NCBI GenBank assembly: GCA_016720835.1
Contig: JADKJW010000001.1
Location: 372,001-436,000 of the forward strand
DNA: 64,000 nt
DNA from: Ignavibacteria bacterium
GTDB lineage: Bacteria; Bacteroidota; Ignavibacteria; SZUA-365
Direction: 5' to 3'
Below, one piece after another: positions 49,766 to 60,010 of this stretch. The notes beneath the pieces were generated by a model that did no database searches, was not told the DNA's origin, and saw nothing but the letters and a program-made list of their open reading frames with translations. Positions within the stretch are counted from its first letter, which is position 1. Each line of letters opens with the position of its first letter. Both the position numbers and the translations under genes were made by a program.

Positions 49766-51454
49766 TTATCCTCCTCGCTTGTTCATTCTGTAGACACCTA
49801 TGGATGACCCAAGATACAGCATACCGTCGAGTGGCATAGAAAGCATGTGATTAATTATAGAACCAGTTGCAAGTGGTGTATCAATAATTCGCCAATGCAA
49901 GCCGTCATCTTCAGAAAAGAGAAAAGCGCTGCCGCCCGCCCATACATGATCGATTGAATCGGATCCATATGCAAAACACCTTACCCATTGCTTATGGACA
50001 TTTATGGTATCAGACCAGATTTTGCCGAATTCCGCACCTCTGAGAAATCCGTCACTTGTCGCGAGAAGCACTTCTCCCCGTGAATTTGGACTCAAACCGA
50101 TTGCAAGCATTGCTGCAGCGCTGTTGACCGGAGGATGAGGAAGAGGGAGCGTTTTCCAGCTATGCCCCGTATCTTGAGAAAATACTATTATATCCATTTG
50201 TACTTGAGTATTTGCCGAAAATACGAAAACCGATGAATCCTGCTCACTCTGCTCAAGATTAACCCTCTGGTCTCCAACATAACCGACGTCTTGATTTATT
50301 ATCCAAGTGACTTCTGGAAAACGAGTACTTGCAATACGATTCCCCGCCGCCAGCATACGGTAACCACATCTGGCAATGCGATAGATACCCTGCTTAAGAA
50401 GATTCCCGGTAGATCCATAGCTCAGTCCGCTGTCGGCCGGCAGCCAGGGTCCATCGGGCGACGAGGAGCGATAAATCGGAGTCAGATGCGTGTACTGCTC
50501 GCCCGTCACTGCGAGGAAAGTGCGGGCGGTGTCATCGAGAACCAGCAGATCGTGTATGTCACCGCCGTTCGGACCGGGCAACATGCTGTGCCGCCAGGCG
50601 GCGGTGTCACTGTACACGTTTTTCCAGGCGAGGCCGTAGTCGGCCGTGCAGGCGTAGAGGATGGAGTCGTGCAGCACCAACCGCCGCACGTTCACGCCGC
50701 CGAGGCCGAGGAAGCGCCACGCGCTGCTGTCGTATACGCGGATCGTCACATCGCTGTCCCCCGCGAGCGCGTAGAACATGTGCCGCATGGTGAAGAATCG
50801 CGGACTGGCGTCCAATGTATCCACCACGGAAAGACTCACGCGCAGTGTATCGACGCCGAACGGCAAGGGCGACGCGGCAGCAAGCGGCGGCGCAATCCCC
50901 GGCGTCGCTGTGGTCTGGGTTGCGGCCGGTGCATGGACAAGTTTGACTATCCCCGTCCGCTGCTCCGTTTGCAGAACGGCGAAGTACAGTCCCGGCGGCA
51001 CGCGGGCGCCGGTTGCGTCTCGTCCGTCCCAGGGCACGATGCGCGTCCCCGCCGGCGAGAAGCCCTCCGTCAGGACGCGCAGCGCGCGCCCGAGGAGATC
51101 GCAGATCGCCAGGCGCACTGCGCCGGGTTGCGGCAGTGAGAAGCGCAGCGAAGTCCCGTCGGTAAATGGATTGGGGAAACCCTGCGCACGTTCGAAGTTA
51201 CCGTTCGTGTGTTCCACCGCTTCCACGCCGGTGAGAAGATCGAAAAAGAAGCGCCCCGCGGCATCCGTTTTTGTCGCGAGAGTGCGCGCTGGCGCGCCTT
51301 CGACGCGGAGTTGCATGATCGCGTTGGCCACGGGAACGCTGTCCATCGCCAGTACCGTCCCGCTGAAACGGTATTGCGCCCCGGCGCGTGGAACGGCGCA
51401 AAGCAGCGCCAGCGCAAGGCATGCCGAGAGGACCGTTCCCTTTTTCGCTCGCAT
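49766..51454 (-). CDS. Secreted protein with internal FlgD/T9SS-like module and BNR-like propeller
   Basis: A 562-residue protein. After the signal peptide (SACLALALLCAVPRAGA) comes a carboxypeptidase-regulatory-like stretch (FSGTVLAMDSVPVANAIMQL). At about 85-165 there is a sorting-domain-like module (FPNPFTDGTSLRFSLPQPG, LLGRALRVLTEGFSPAG, VPPGLYFAVLQTEQ), which is normally C-terminal. The remaining 390 residues form a propeller-like domain with GHSWKTLPL and EDDGLHWRII. GC drops in roughly the C-terminal two-thirds. The protein ends YRMNKRGG without a sorting domain, so it looks rearranged or fused. Confidence 0.7.
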   Translation of the reverse strand: MRAKKGTVLSACLALALLCAVPRAGAQYRFSGTVLAMDSVPVANAIMQLRVEGAPARTLATKTDAAGRFFFDLLTGVEAVEHTNGNFERAQGFPNPFTDGTSLRFSLPQPGAVRLAICDLLGRALRVLTEGFSPAGTRIVPWDGRDATGARVPPGLYFAVLQTEQRTGIVKLVHAPAATQTTATPGIAPPLAAASPLPFGVDTLRVSLSVVDTLDASPRFFTMRHMFYALAGDSDVTIRVYDSSAWRFLGLGGVNVRRLVLHDSILYACTADYGLAWKNVYSDTAAWRHSMLPGPNGGDIHDLLVLDDTARTFLAVTGEQYTHLTPIYRSSSPDGPWLPADSGLSYGSTGNLLKQGIYRIARCGYRMLAAGNRIASTRFPEVTWIINQDVGYVGDQRVNLEQSEQDSSVFVFSANTQVQMDIIVFSQDTGHSWKTLPLPHPPVNSAAAMLAIGLSPNSRGEVLLATSDGFLRGAEFGKIWSDTINVHKQWVRCFAYGSDSIDHVWAGGSAFLFSEDDGLHWRIIDTPLATGSIINHMLSMPLDGMLYLGSSIGVYRMNKRGG

Positions 51455-51517
51455 TTCATACTCCTGTCATTGTTGTGTACGGGGAAGCTACGTTGGGTCG
51501 GACCGATTGTCAACGAT

Positions 51518-51937
51518 TCAGACAATAAGGTTCTTTGCTTCGTCTACGCACCCCACCTGCGTCCGCCATCCGACTGCGCCTCGCTGCGGTGTGAGTGAGC
51601 AGAATGCGTAGATGAACGGTTTCGCGCGGTCGTGGAGGATGCACTGGATGCGCATCCACGTCTTTGGCGTGACGGCGTTCCAGATGCGCCCCGCGTCTGC
51701 GGACCGCTGCAGATCGTACCAGTCGGCGCCGAGCTCGCCGCGAAGGAGCATCCGGGAGTGCGCGCCATACGCGGCGCGCAGTACGGGGATATAGACTCCG
51801 GGCGGGACGGTCCGCCCGATCTCATCACGCCCGTCCCAGACGGTCCGCACCTCGATGCGGTGCTGCGAGTACAGCATGCCCGGAAAAAGCAACACGAGCG
51901 TCCATACACGACCCAGCATCGCGAACATTCCATTCAT
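51518..51937 (-). CDS. Short secreted protein carrying only a sorting-domain-like fragment
   Basis: A 139-residue open frame. A signal peptide (MLGRVWTLVLLFPGMLYS) is followed directly by the VWDGRDEIGRTVPPGVYIP segment, which matches the PWDGRDATGARVPPGLYFA segment of the protein encoded at 49766-51454. DLQRSADAGRIWNAV then resembles a BNR motif. The rest is not recognised. It looks like a deletion remnant of a paralogue whose middle has been lost. It may be non-functional. An SD-like GGGATGAG is near. Confidence 0.4.
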   Translation of the reverse strand: MNGMFAMLGRVWTLVLLFPGMLYSQHRIEVRTVWDGRDEIGRTVPPGVYIPVLRAAYGAHSRMLLRGELGADWYDLQRSADAGRIWNAVTPKTWMRIQCILHDRAKPFIYAFCSLTPQRGAVGWRTQVGCVDEAKNLIV

Positions 51938-52133
51938 CTCTCATCCCACCCACTGTGATGAGCCGTGAGATTACGCATTTCCTCGGGCAAGATCAATTCC
52001 GCCTTACCGATGGCGTTTCCTTCCGCATTGTTTCCCGTACGCCGGGTCGGTAATATTGCAGGATTGACCGCACTGCGTCCTCCTTGAACCGTGCTCAAAC
52101 GGACGCGCCACTCTTCGTTCCGGAGATTCTCCC

Positions 52134-54845
52134 ATGCCCAGTTTCGCGACACGCACCTCCCTCCTCCTCATCGTCCTCTCGCTCCTCGCGGCCGACGCCA
52201 TAGCGCAGGATGCGCAACGAGACCATTTCCGCAAGCAGGAAATGCAACGCGCCGGCAGTCTCGCCAAGCGCCAGGCGCGCACGCTCGCGGGCGCCGCAGA
52301 TTACGACGTGATCTCCTACCGTCTCACGCTCGCGATGCCCATGCTCGAGAACGGCACCTTCGGCGGGAACGTGGTCATGCGGATGAAGAGCACGGTGGAC
52401 GGCCTCTCGAACGTGGTCGTGAACGCCGGCGCGAATCTGCGCGTCGACAGCGTGACGTCGGAAGGCGCGAAGCTGCTCTTCACCCATGTCGGCGACACGC
52501 TGAAGGCCACGCTCGCGTCGCCCGCTTCGAAGGGCGCCGCGCGGGAAATCACCATGTATTACAGCGCCCCGTACACCGGCAGCGCCATCGCCGCCAAGCC
52601 CGTGACGAACGTCCCGCTCAACGTCCCCACACTCATGATCGCCTCGCAGTCGGAGCCTTACGACGCGCGCAACTGGTGGCCCTGCAAGGACGATCCGGCG
52701 GACAAGGCCGACACGGTCGATCTCATCTGCACCACGGACTCCTCGCTCTTCTGCGTCAGCAACGGCAGCCTCGTCTCCGACGTGAAACATGCCGACGGCA
52801 CGCGCACCATTCACTGGCGGTCGACGTATCCGATCGCGACCTACCTCGTCTCCGTCGCGCTCGCGCAGTTCTCGTCGACGGAAACCACCTTCACGCACGG
52901 TGGAAAAACCATGCCGGTAAACAACTGGTGGTACTCGATGCAGGCGGCGCAGATGCAGCCCAGCGCCACGGCAATGATGGAGGGATTGCAGTTTTTCTCG
53001 GATCGCTTCATCACGTACCCGTTCATCAACGAGAAATACAGCATGGCCGAATACGGGGCCTTCGGCGGCGCGATGGAACACCAGACCTGCACGTCGATGG
53101 GCTTCTACGGCGTCGGCGTCACCATCCACGAACTGGCCCACCAGTGGTTCGGCGACAAGGTCACCTGCGCAAACTTCGAGCACATCTGGCTGAACGAGGG
53201 CTGGGCCACCTACTGCGAGGCCCTGTTCGAGGAATCGAAAGGCGGCCTCGAAGCGCTGAAAAACAACATGGCCGGCAACGCGTACTTCGGCCCCGGCACG
53301 ATTTACGTGTACGACGCGCTCGACAAGAACATGGGACAGATCTTCAGCGGCGACCTCAGTTACAACAAGGCGTCGTGGGTGGTGCACATGCTGCGTCACG
53401 TGGTGGGCGACAGGAATTTCTTCCCCGCGGTGAACACGTATCTCGGCTCGGACGCGCGCGAGAATTGCCGCAGCGTCACGACCCAGGAATTCCAGGGCTT
53501 CCTCGAGCGCGAGAGCGGCATGAACCTGACCCAGTTCTTCAAACAGTGGATATACGGCGACTACTTCCCGACGTATCGTCTCGCCTGGACATCTTCGCCT
53601 TCGGGCGGCGTCACGAATGTGACCGTGACCATCGATCAGCTGAATACTCCGACGCGTCAGGTCTTTCACATGCCGATCGACCTCACCTTCTCGCTGCCCG
53701 GCGGCGACACCACCGTCGTCGTGCATGACTCGCTCGCGACGCAGGTCTTCACCTTCGCATTCTCGGAGAAGCCGACCACCGTGCGCCTCGACAAGGACAA
53801 CTGGATCCTGAAGCGGGTGGTGCAGCCCATCAGCAACCCGACCTTCGACAAGGGCATCCTCCTCGTCAACGGCGTCGACTGGGACACGTACGCGACGGAT
53901 CCGCTGAAGCAGTGCTACGAGGACTCCGTGTTCACCGGCGACAAACCCTACACGTTCTGGGATCTCTTCCCGAATCCCGGAAGCGGCTATCCGCGCAACA
54001 TCACCGCTCCCGCGGGCATCGGCGCCGTGCCGCCCGAGGAACTCGGCAAGTACTGCACCGTCGTGTGGGTGGGCAACGCGTATGGCGGCGACGAGGCCGT
54101 CTGGCAGAACTCGAACATCTGGGAATACCTGAAGGCGGGCGGCAACGTCATCCTGCTGACGCGCCAGGGCAGATTGTTCATCACCGCCGAACTCGTGAAC
54201 TTCACGGGTCTCACCTGGTCCACCGGACAGCAGCCGCCGCTCGAGGAATGCAAGGCCGAGCAGACCTGGCTGATGGACCTGGCCTTCACCGGAGAACAGA
54301 GCCTCGTGCACGCCTTCCAGCCCGCGCTCTCAAGATCGGAGAATGAGATCCTCTTCTCCGACAGCAAGGCCTTTGCGTCGAAGCAGGCGCTCGGCCTCTG
54401 GGCGAAACCGATGAGCGTCGGCGGCAAGCAGACGGGGCAGATGGTCTATATCGGCGTGCGGCCGTACCGCGTCTCCATGTCGCTGCTCAAGCCGGACATG
54501 CAGACGATACTCGACCGCATGCCCTGTGTGCCGCTCGTCAACGGCACGGATGCTGCCGGTCTGCCCCAGGGTCTCGCGCTCGCGCAGAACTATCCGAATC
54601 CGGTCACTCCCGCGAACAGCACGACAGCGATCGACTTCACGGTTCCCGGATCGTCACAGATGCAGGTCACGCTCGCCGTGTTCGACGCCCTCGGCCGCCG
54701 CGTCGCGCTGCTCGTCGATGCCGCGCTCGTGCCAGGTTCGCACCACGCATCTCTCGATACGCGCCCGCTCAGTGCCGGCGTCTACACCATCAGGCTCAGC
54801 GCGGGCGGAAGCGATGCGGTGCGAACGATGACGGTGGTGAAATAA
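52134..54845 (+). CDS. M1-family aminopeptidase with T9SS sorting domain
   Basis: A 903-residue protein with a signal peptide (RTSLLLIVLSLLAADAIAQ). The N-terminal beta domain of M1 proteases is followed by the exopeptidase motif GAMEH (312-316; the E315 site) and the zinc motif HELAH (332-336) with the third ligand Glu355 in WLNEGWATY. The central helical region is shortened and a large C-terminal region (about 550-800) replaces the usual M1 domain IV. The T9SS module is LAQNYPNPVTPANSTTAIDF ... SAGVYTIRLSAGG. Such enzymes degrade peptides outside the cell or at the surface. RBS GGAG lies eight bases upstream. Confidence 0.93.
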   Translation: MPSFATRTSLLLIVLSLLAADAIAQDAQRDHFRKQEMQRAGSLAKRQARTLAGAADYDVISYRLTLAMPMLENGTFGGNVVMRMKSTVDGLSNVVVNAGANLRVDSVTSEGAKLLFTHVGDTLKATLASPASKGAAREITMYYSAPYTGSAIAAKPVTNVPLNVPTLMIASQSEPYDARNWWPCKDDPADKADTVDLICTTDSSLFCVSNGSLVSDVKHADGTRTIHWRSTYPIATYLVSVALAQFSSTETTFTHGGKTMPVNNWWYSMQAAQMQPSATAMMEGLQFFSDRFITYPFINEKYSMAEYGAFGGAMEHQTCTSMGFYGVGVTIHELAHQWFGDKVTCANFEHIWLNEGWATYCEALFEESKGGLEALKNNMAGNAYFGPGTIYVYDALDKNMGQIFSGDLSYNKASWVVHMLRHVVGDRNFFPAVNTYLGSDARENCRSVTTQEFQGFLERESGMNLTQFFKQWIYGDYFPTYRLAWTSSPSGGVTNVTVTIDQLNTPTRQVFHMPIDLTFSLPGGDTTVVVHDSLATQVFTFAFSEKPTTVRLDKDNWILKRVVQPISNPTFDKGILLVNGVDWDTYATDPLKQCYEDSVFTGDKPYTFWDLFPNPGSGYPRNITAPAGIGAVPPEELGKYCTVVWVGNAYGGDEAVWQNSNIWEYLKAGGNVILLTRQGRLFITAELVNFTGLTWSTGQQPPLEECKAEQTWLMDLAFTGEQSLVHAFQPALSRSENEILFSDSKAFASKQALGLWAKPMSVGGKQTGQMVYIGVRPYRVSMSLLKPDMQTILDRMPCVPLVNGTDAAGLPQGLALAQNYPNPVTPANSTTAIDFTVPGSSQMQVTLAVFDALGRRVALLVDAALVPGSHHASLDTRPLSAGVYTIRLSAGGSDAVRTMTVVK

Positions 54846-54938
54846 GGAGATCGTCGAGCGCGGACAGTGCGGGAGTTCGCAAGGCACGTCCGTTGCGAGG
54901 TGGGCACTCCGGCGAGATCCATTGTTCGATCTCACATG

Positions 54939-54972
54939 AAAAAACAGCGCCCCTCCGGTTGGAGGGGCGCTG
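54939..54972 (-). terminator. Rho-independent terminator of greA
   Basis: On the minus strand a perfect 12-base stem (CAGCGCCCCTCC with GGAGGGGCGCTG, four-base loop) is followed by six T. It lies 23 bases after the greA stop codon. Confidence 0.9.
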
Positions 54973-54994
54973 TGCGTCACGGATGTGGCGACGG

Positions 54995-55474
54995 TTATCG
55001 GGAGATGCCCGTAATCCTGTAGTCGAGCGAGCCGGCGGGCACGACGACGTGCACCTCGTCGCCGAGCTTCTTCTTGAGCAGGGCCTTGCCGATCGGCGAG
55101 GTGACGGAAATCTTGTCGTCCTCGAAGTTCGCCTCCTCGGGGGAGACGAGTTTGTACGTCACCGTCTCGCCGTTATTCAAATCTTCCAGCGTCACGTTGG
55201 AGAGGATGTACACGGCGTCGTTGGGGAGGTCCTTGGCTTCGATCAGCCGCGCGCGGGAGAGCACGCCTTCCAGCTTGCTGATGCGCAGTTCGAACAATCC
55301 CTGCTCTTCCTTTGCGGCGTCGTACTCGGCGTTCTCGCTGAGGTCGCCGTGCGAGCGGGCTTCGGAAATCTTGTCCGCGATCTCGGTGCGGCCCTTCGAT
55401 TTCATCTCGTGCAGATCGCGCTCGAGTTCGCGCATCCGCTCGCGTGTCAGATAAACGGGTCCTGTCGTTTCCAC
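54995..55474 (-). CDS. greA: Transcription elongation factor GreA
   Basis: A 159-residue protein. The N-terminal coiled coil (MRELERDLHEMKSKGRTEIA) carries the acidic tip motif GDLSENAEYDAAKEEQ, and the C-terminal FKBP-like domain has LGDEVHVVVPAGSLDYRI. GreA stimulates RNA polymerase to cleave and restart backtracked transcripts. The ATG at 55474 has AGGAG eight bases upstream. A separate terminator follows, and the next upstream operon has its own terminator, so greA is monocistronic. Confidence 0.96.
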   Translation of the reverse strand: METTGPVYLTRERMRELERDLHEMKSKGRTEIADKISEARSHGDLSENAEYDAAKEEQGLFELRISKLEGVLSRARLIEAKDLPNDAVYILSNVTLEDLNNGETVTYKLVSPEEANFEDDKISVTSPIGKALLKKKLGDEVHVVVPAGSLDYRITGISR

Positions 55475-55503
55475 GTGTCACTCCTGTGTGAGCTATCGAA
55501 TAC

Positions 55504-55543
55504 AAAAAAAGCGAAGCCAGCGTTCCGCTGTGGAATACTGGCT
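55504..55543 (-). terminator. Terminator of the rrf2-tgt-yajC-ribBA operon
   Basis: On the minus strand AGCCAGTATTCC pairs with GGAACGCTGGCT (two mismatches), a five-base loop between them, then TCGC and seven T. It lies 70 bases downstream of the ribBA stop and just upstream of greA. Confidence 0.6.
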
Positions 55544-55613
55544 ATGCCGCATACAACCTAGCACTTTCGAGACTGTTTGTCAACAGCCTCCCGGGCACCT
55601 TGTCGCTTTTGCC

Positions 55614-56837
55614 CTATTTTTTCAATTTTTCCTTCGCGAGGATGTGATGCCCCATCTTGTCGCGCTTGGTCTCGAGATAGAACGCGTTCACCTCGTTGGG
55701 AGGGCTCTCGATGGGGATGCGCTCGACGACGTCGAGACCGTAGCTCTGCAGACCGACGATTTTCTTCGGATTGTTGGTGAGCAGGCGCATCTTGTGCACG
55801 CCGAGATCGGCCAGGATCTGCGCGCCGATGCCGTAATCGCGCAGGTCGTCGCGGAAGCCCAGTTCGATGTTGGCCTCCACGGTGTCGCGCCCGTCGTCCT
55901 GGAGGTTGTACGCGCGGAGCTTGTTCGCGAGGCCGATGCCGCGGCCCTCCTGACGCATGTAGAGAATGACGCCCCGCCCCTCGCGTTCCACCATCATCAT
56001 GGCGGCGTTGAGCTGGTCCTTGCAGTCGCAGCGCAGCGAGCCGAAGGTGTCGCCGGTGATGCACTCGGAGTGCACGCGCACCAGCACCGGTTCATCGCCC
56101 GCGATGTCGCCGCGCACGAGGGCGAGGTGCTCCTTGCCATCCAGGACGCTCTCGTAGAGGTGGATGCGGAAGTCGCCATAGCGGGTCGGCAGCCGCGCGT
56201 CGGTCAGACGCTTGACCAGCCGCTCCTTCGCGACGCGCTCGGCGATGAGCGCCTGCACGGAGATGATGGTGAGTCCGTGCTTCTTCGCGATCTTGAGCAG
56301 CTGCGGCGTGCGCGCCATCGTGCCGTCTTCGTTCAGGATTTCGCAGAGGACCGCTACCGGCTGCAGGCCCGCCATGCGCGCGAGGTCCACCGCCGCTTCC
56401 GTGTGTCCGGCGCGGCGAAGCACGCCTCCGGGCACCGCGCGCAGCGGGAAAATGTGGCCGGGCCGCGCGAGATCGGAGGGCCTCGTCGCCGGATCCGCGA
56501 GAGCCCGGATCGTCGCCGTGCGGTCCGAGGCGGAGATGCCGGTGGTGGTGTTGTGCACGTAATCCACCGTGATGGTGAAATTGGTGCCGTGGATCGCGGT
56601 GTTCGTGTCCACCATCATGTCGAGCCCGAGTTCGCGCATGCGTTCGTCGGTGATCGGAACGCAGACGAGACCGCGTCCCTCGGAAATCATGATGTTGACG
56701 ATCTCGGGGGTGATGGTTTCGGCGGCGCAGACGAAGTCGCCCTCGTTCTCGCGGTCCTCGTCGTCGACAATGATGATGAGTTTGCCCTCGCGGAGATCCC
56801 GGATGGCGTCGGCAACGCTGTGGAAGTGGGGGGACAT
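55614..56837 (-). CDS. ribBA: Bifunctional DHBP synthase / GTP cyclohydrolase II
   Basis: A 407-residue protein. The N-terminal half is 3,4-dihydroxy-2-butanone-4-phosphate synthase (IVDDEDRENEGDFV, ISASDRTATIRALADP, RPGHIFPLRAVPGGVLRRAGHTEAAVDLAR split by family motifs). The C-terminal half is GTP cyclohydrolase II with the zinc ligands in RVHSECITGDTFGSLRCDC and the GRGIGLANKLRAYNLQD region. It makes two riboflavin precursors, from ribulose-5-phosphate and GTP. The stop of yajC lies three bases before the ATG (56837). No FMN riboswitch is visible. It is the last gene of the operon. Confidence 0.96.
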   Translation of the reverse strand: MSPHFHSVADAIRDLREGKLIIIVDDEDRENEGDFVCAAETITPEIVNIMISEGRGLVCVPITDERMRELGLDMMVDTNTAIHGTNFTITVDYVHNTTTGISASDRTATIRALADPATRPSDLARPGHIFPLRAVPGGVLRRAGHTEAAVDLARMAGLQPVAVLCEILNEDGTMARTPQLLKIAKKHGLTIISVQALIAERVAKERLVKRLTDARLPTRYGDFRIHLYESVLDGKEHLALVRGDIAGDEPVLVRVHSECITGDTFGSLRCDCKDQLNAAMMMVEREGRGVILYMRQEGRGIGLANKLRAYNLQDDGRDTVEANIELGFRDDLRDYGIGAQILADLGVHKMRLLTNNPKKIVGLQSYGLDVVERIPIESPPNEVNAFYLETKRDKMGHHILAKEKLKK

Positions 56838-56840
56838 GCG

Positions 56841-57173
56841 TTACTTGACCGCTTCCTCTGACGCCTCTCGGATGATGACGTTGATCGCGGAACGATCGAA
56901 TTTCAACTTGACGTTGTCGGAGGCTTCAATCAGGATGGTCTTTTCGTCCACGTTGATCACTTTGCCGTGCATGCCGCCGGAGGTGATGATTTTGTCGCCC
57001 TTCTTGATGCTCTCGAGCATCTTCGTGCGTTCTTTCGCGCGTTTCTGCTGGGGACGAAGAATCATGAAATAGAAAATGACGAAGATCATTCCGAACATGA
57101 TCAGGGTCGAGACCATGCTGCTGCCGCCGTTGCCGCCGGCGGCCGGCGGGGCGAGGAGAAGGAAAGGATTCAC
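56841..57173 (-). CDS. yajC: Sec translocon accessory protein YajC
   Basis: A 110-residue protein starting at a GTG (57173) preceded by AGGAG eight bases upstream; longer versions of the frame lack a site. One membrane helix (MVSTLIMFGMIFVIFYFMI) is followed by the YajC signature ILRPQQKRAKERTKMLESIK and GDKIITSGGMHGKVINVDE. It joins the SecDF-YajC complex that assists protein export. It sits between tgt and ribBA in the operon. No secD or secF is in the window. Confidence 0.94.
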   Translation of the reverse strand: MNPFLLLAPPAAGGNGGSSMVSTLIMFGMIFVIFYFMILRPQQKRAKERTKMLESIKKGDKIITSGGMHGKVINVDEKTILIEASDNVKLKFDRSAINVIIREASEEAVK

Positions 57174-57202
57174 GAAAGGGCTCCTGAGATAAGATGAAGT
57201 CG

Positions 57203-58354
<1,152 letters not shown>

Positions 58355-58392
58355 CGCTGTCGCCGCGAGGGCGCGAACCCTGGGGCGAGGAA

Positions 58393-58851
58393 TTACTTTT
58401 TCGCCGCCGACTTCTTCTTGCTGTACACGTACGGGGCGTTCACGTTCGTGACGCGCGCAACCACATCCTCGAGCGTGACGCTCTTGAGGTAGTCGGCGAA
58501 ACGATTGTTTGCCTCAACAAAGGCGTCGAGAATAACGCACATGGGCTTGAGCTGGCACTCCATCACGCCAAGACAGCAGTGGCGCTTGATGACCGGACCG
58601 TCCACCGCCTCGACCACGTCGAGAAGCGTGATGGTGTCCGGCTGCTTCGAGAGCAGATACCCGCCCGTGATTCCGCGCTGGCCGACAATGATGCGCGCAG
58701 TCGACAGCTGCTGAAAAATTTTCGCGAGATACGTGCGCGACACGTTCTGATACTCGGCGATCTCCGAGATCTGAACAGGGTCGCCTGATTTCTTGGTGAC
58801 CAGATAGACGAGTCCATGGACTGCGTAACCGGCGGATTTCGAGATGTGCAT
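58393..58851 (-). CDS. Rrf2-family transcriptional regulator
   Basis: A 152-residue protein with an N-terminal winged helix (ISKSAGYAVHGLVYL, ISEIAEYQNVSRTYLAKIFQQL, GQRGITGGYLL). Cysteines 92, 93, 99 and 105 (RHCCLGVMECQLKPMC) fall in the region where IscR, NsrR and relatives bind an Fe-S cluster, but the spacing is not exactly theirs. It probably senses iron-sulphur state, nitric oxide or oxidants. Two palindromes upstream of the start suggest autoregulation. It heads the operon with tgt, yajC and ribBA. Confidence 0.85.
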   Translation of the reverse strand: MHISKSAGYAVHGLVYLVTKKSGDPVQISEIAEYQNVSRTYLAKIFQQLSTARIIVGQRGITGGYLLSKQPDTITLLDVVEAVDGPVIKRHCCLGVMECQLKPMCVILDAFVEANNRFADYLKSVTLEDVVARVTNVNAPYVYSKKKSAAKK

Positions 58852-58894
58852 AGTGTGCTACGGTTGAGTTGGAAGAATGAAGCACTATTTCAGA

Positions 58895-58916
58895 GATAAC
58901 TTATCACAATAATTGT
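58895..58916 (-). promoter_or_regulatory. Adjacent palindromes upstream of the Rrf2-type regulator
   Basis: Two small palindromes abut each other: GATAACTTATC (58895-58905) and ACAATAATTGT (58906-58916). They lie 44 to 65 bases upstream of the start, in an A/T-rich leader. The position fits an operator that overlaps the promoter. Confidence 0.4.
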
Positions 58917-59024
58917 TTCCAAAAAAGAGAAAACAAGAGTAGAGTCTGCGAAATATAGAAATCATCCGATTTAGGATGTCGGGCGGAACCCTGCGCCCTG
59001 GTGCGGCCAATCCGGATCACGAAG

Positions 59025-59762
59025 CTACTTGGCAAGCCATCCGCGCCAGCGGCATTTGTGACAACGGTACGGGCGTTTGCCGGTAAACTTCTTGCGAAGC
59101 ATCTCGGAGAAATTGCGATGACGCGAGCGGAAGAGGGTGAATTCGCCGCAACTCGGACACGGCTTGCCCTTGTGCCGCGACTGCGAGTGAAATTGCTCTC
59201 CCTCATGCTGGGAGTACGGTTTGAGATCTTCGTCGAACGGCTGGAGTTCTTCCTCTCCAGGAAACCGTTTCCGTTCGCGCGGGGATGGCTCTTCGTCGGC
59301 ATCGACCGCATCGCCCTGGATGCGCGGGAGTGAACGGGACGGAACCGGAATGTCCGGCGAAGAACGATGGTTCTCTTCAGGCGCATGCCGCGGGAGGAAC
59401 AGATCCTCCGGATGCTCGTCCAAACGCGGCTGCGCGACGGCGGGGAGGTCGGCCGGCCGTAGCCTGGGCGCCGAACGGGGCGCTGCCGCGTTCAGGTCCA
59501 GCGCGATGTCGGGGATGGTGTCGAGCCCCTCTTCGAGGAGGAAGCTCGCCTCATCGTCGGAGGTATTCGAATACCGGAGCTTCGACTCGTCGAGCCAGCC
59601 GCGCCAGCTGCAGGCGTGGCAACGGAAAACGCGCATGCCGGAATGCTCGCGCTTGAAACGCTCGAATTTCGTGCGCGTATGGCTCCGGCGAAGGGCGAGG
59701 ACCTTGCACTTCGGACACAGAGCCGTGACGTCCAGGCTCCGAAGCCATGGATGATCTGACAT
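59025..59762 (-). CDS. Double zinc-ribbon protein with disordered linker
   Basis: A 245-residue protein. The N-terminal CxxC pairs lie at Cys16/19 and Cys48/51 (ALCPKCKVLA, VFRCHACSWRGWL). A second, similar ribbon lies at Cys202/205 and Cys234/237 (PCPSCGEFTL, PYRCHKCRWRGWL). The linker (about 60-195) is Pro/Glu/Arg-rich and without predicted structure. The two ribbons look like duplicates; each ends in a basic WRGWL. It may bind nucleic acid or RNA polymerase, but no family is recognised. It is divergent from the sigma factor gene 288 bases away; TATATTTC (minus strand, 59824-59831) may be its promoter. Confidence 0.7.
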   Translation of the reverse strand: MSDHPWLRSLDVTALCPKCKVLALRRSHTRTKFERFKREHSGMRVFRCHACSWRGWLDESKLRYSNTSDDEASFLLEEGLDTIPDIALDLNAAAPRSAPRLRPADLPAVAQPRLDEHPEDLFLPRHAPEENHRSSPDIPVPSRSLPRIQGDAVDADEEPSPRERKRFPGEEELQPFDEDLKPYSQHEGEQFHSQSRHKGKPCPSCGEFTLFRSRHRNFSEMLRKKFTGKRPYRCHKCRWRGWLAK

Positions 59763-60010
59763 GGGCGGATTCTCGTGTAGAATAATCAACAACACTCGCC
59801 TGCCCCTGTGGCGGCAGGTCCGAAATATACTGAGAAATCGTCACAATGCCGTCCGGAATCCGGAAGCAGCGCTCGATGACACGCCGGGCAGGACCCGGGC
59901 ACCCAGGATGAATACGATACGAAACAGGGAGGACAGGAGAGGATGTGCGGGGCCTCGCCGACGGCTCTTCGAGGTCCGTCCATGTTGTGATTTCTCGCGG
60001 TGTCGGCGTA

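Noticed and set aside
55475..55613. FMN riboswitch near ribBA
   Set aside because: The gap is downstream of ribBA, not upstream, and contains only a terminator hairpin.
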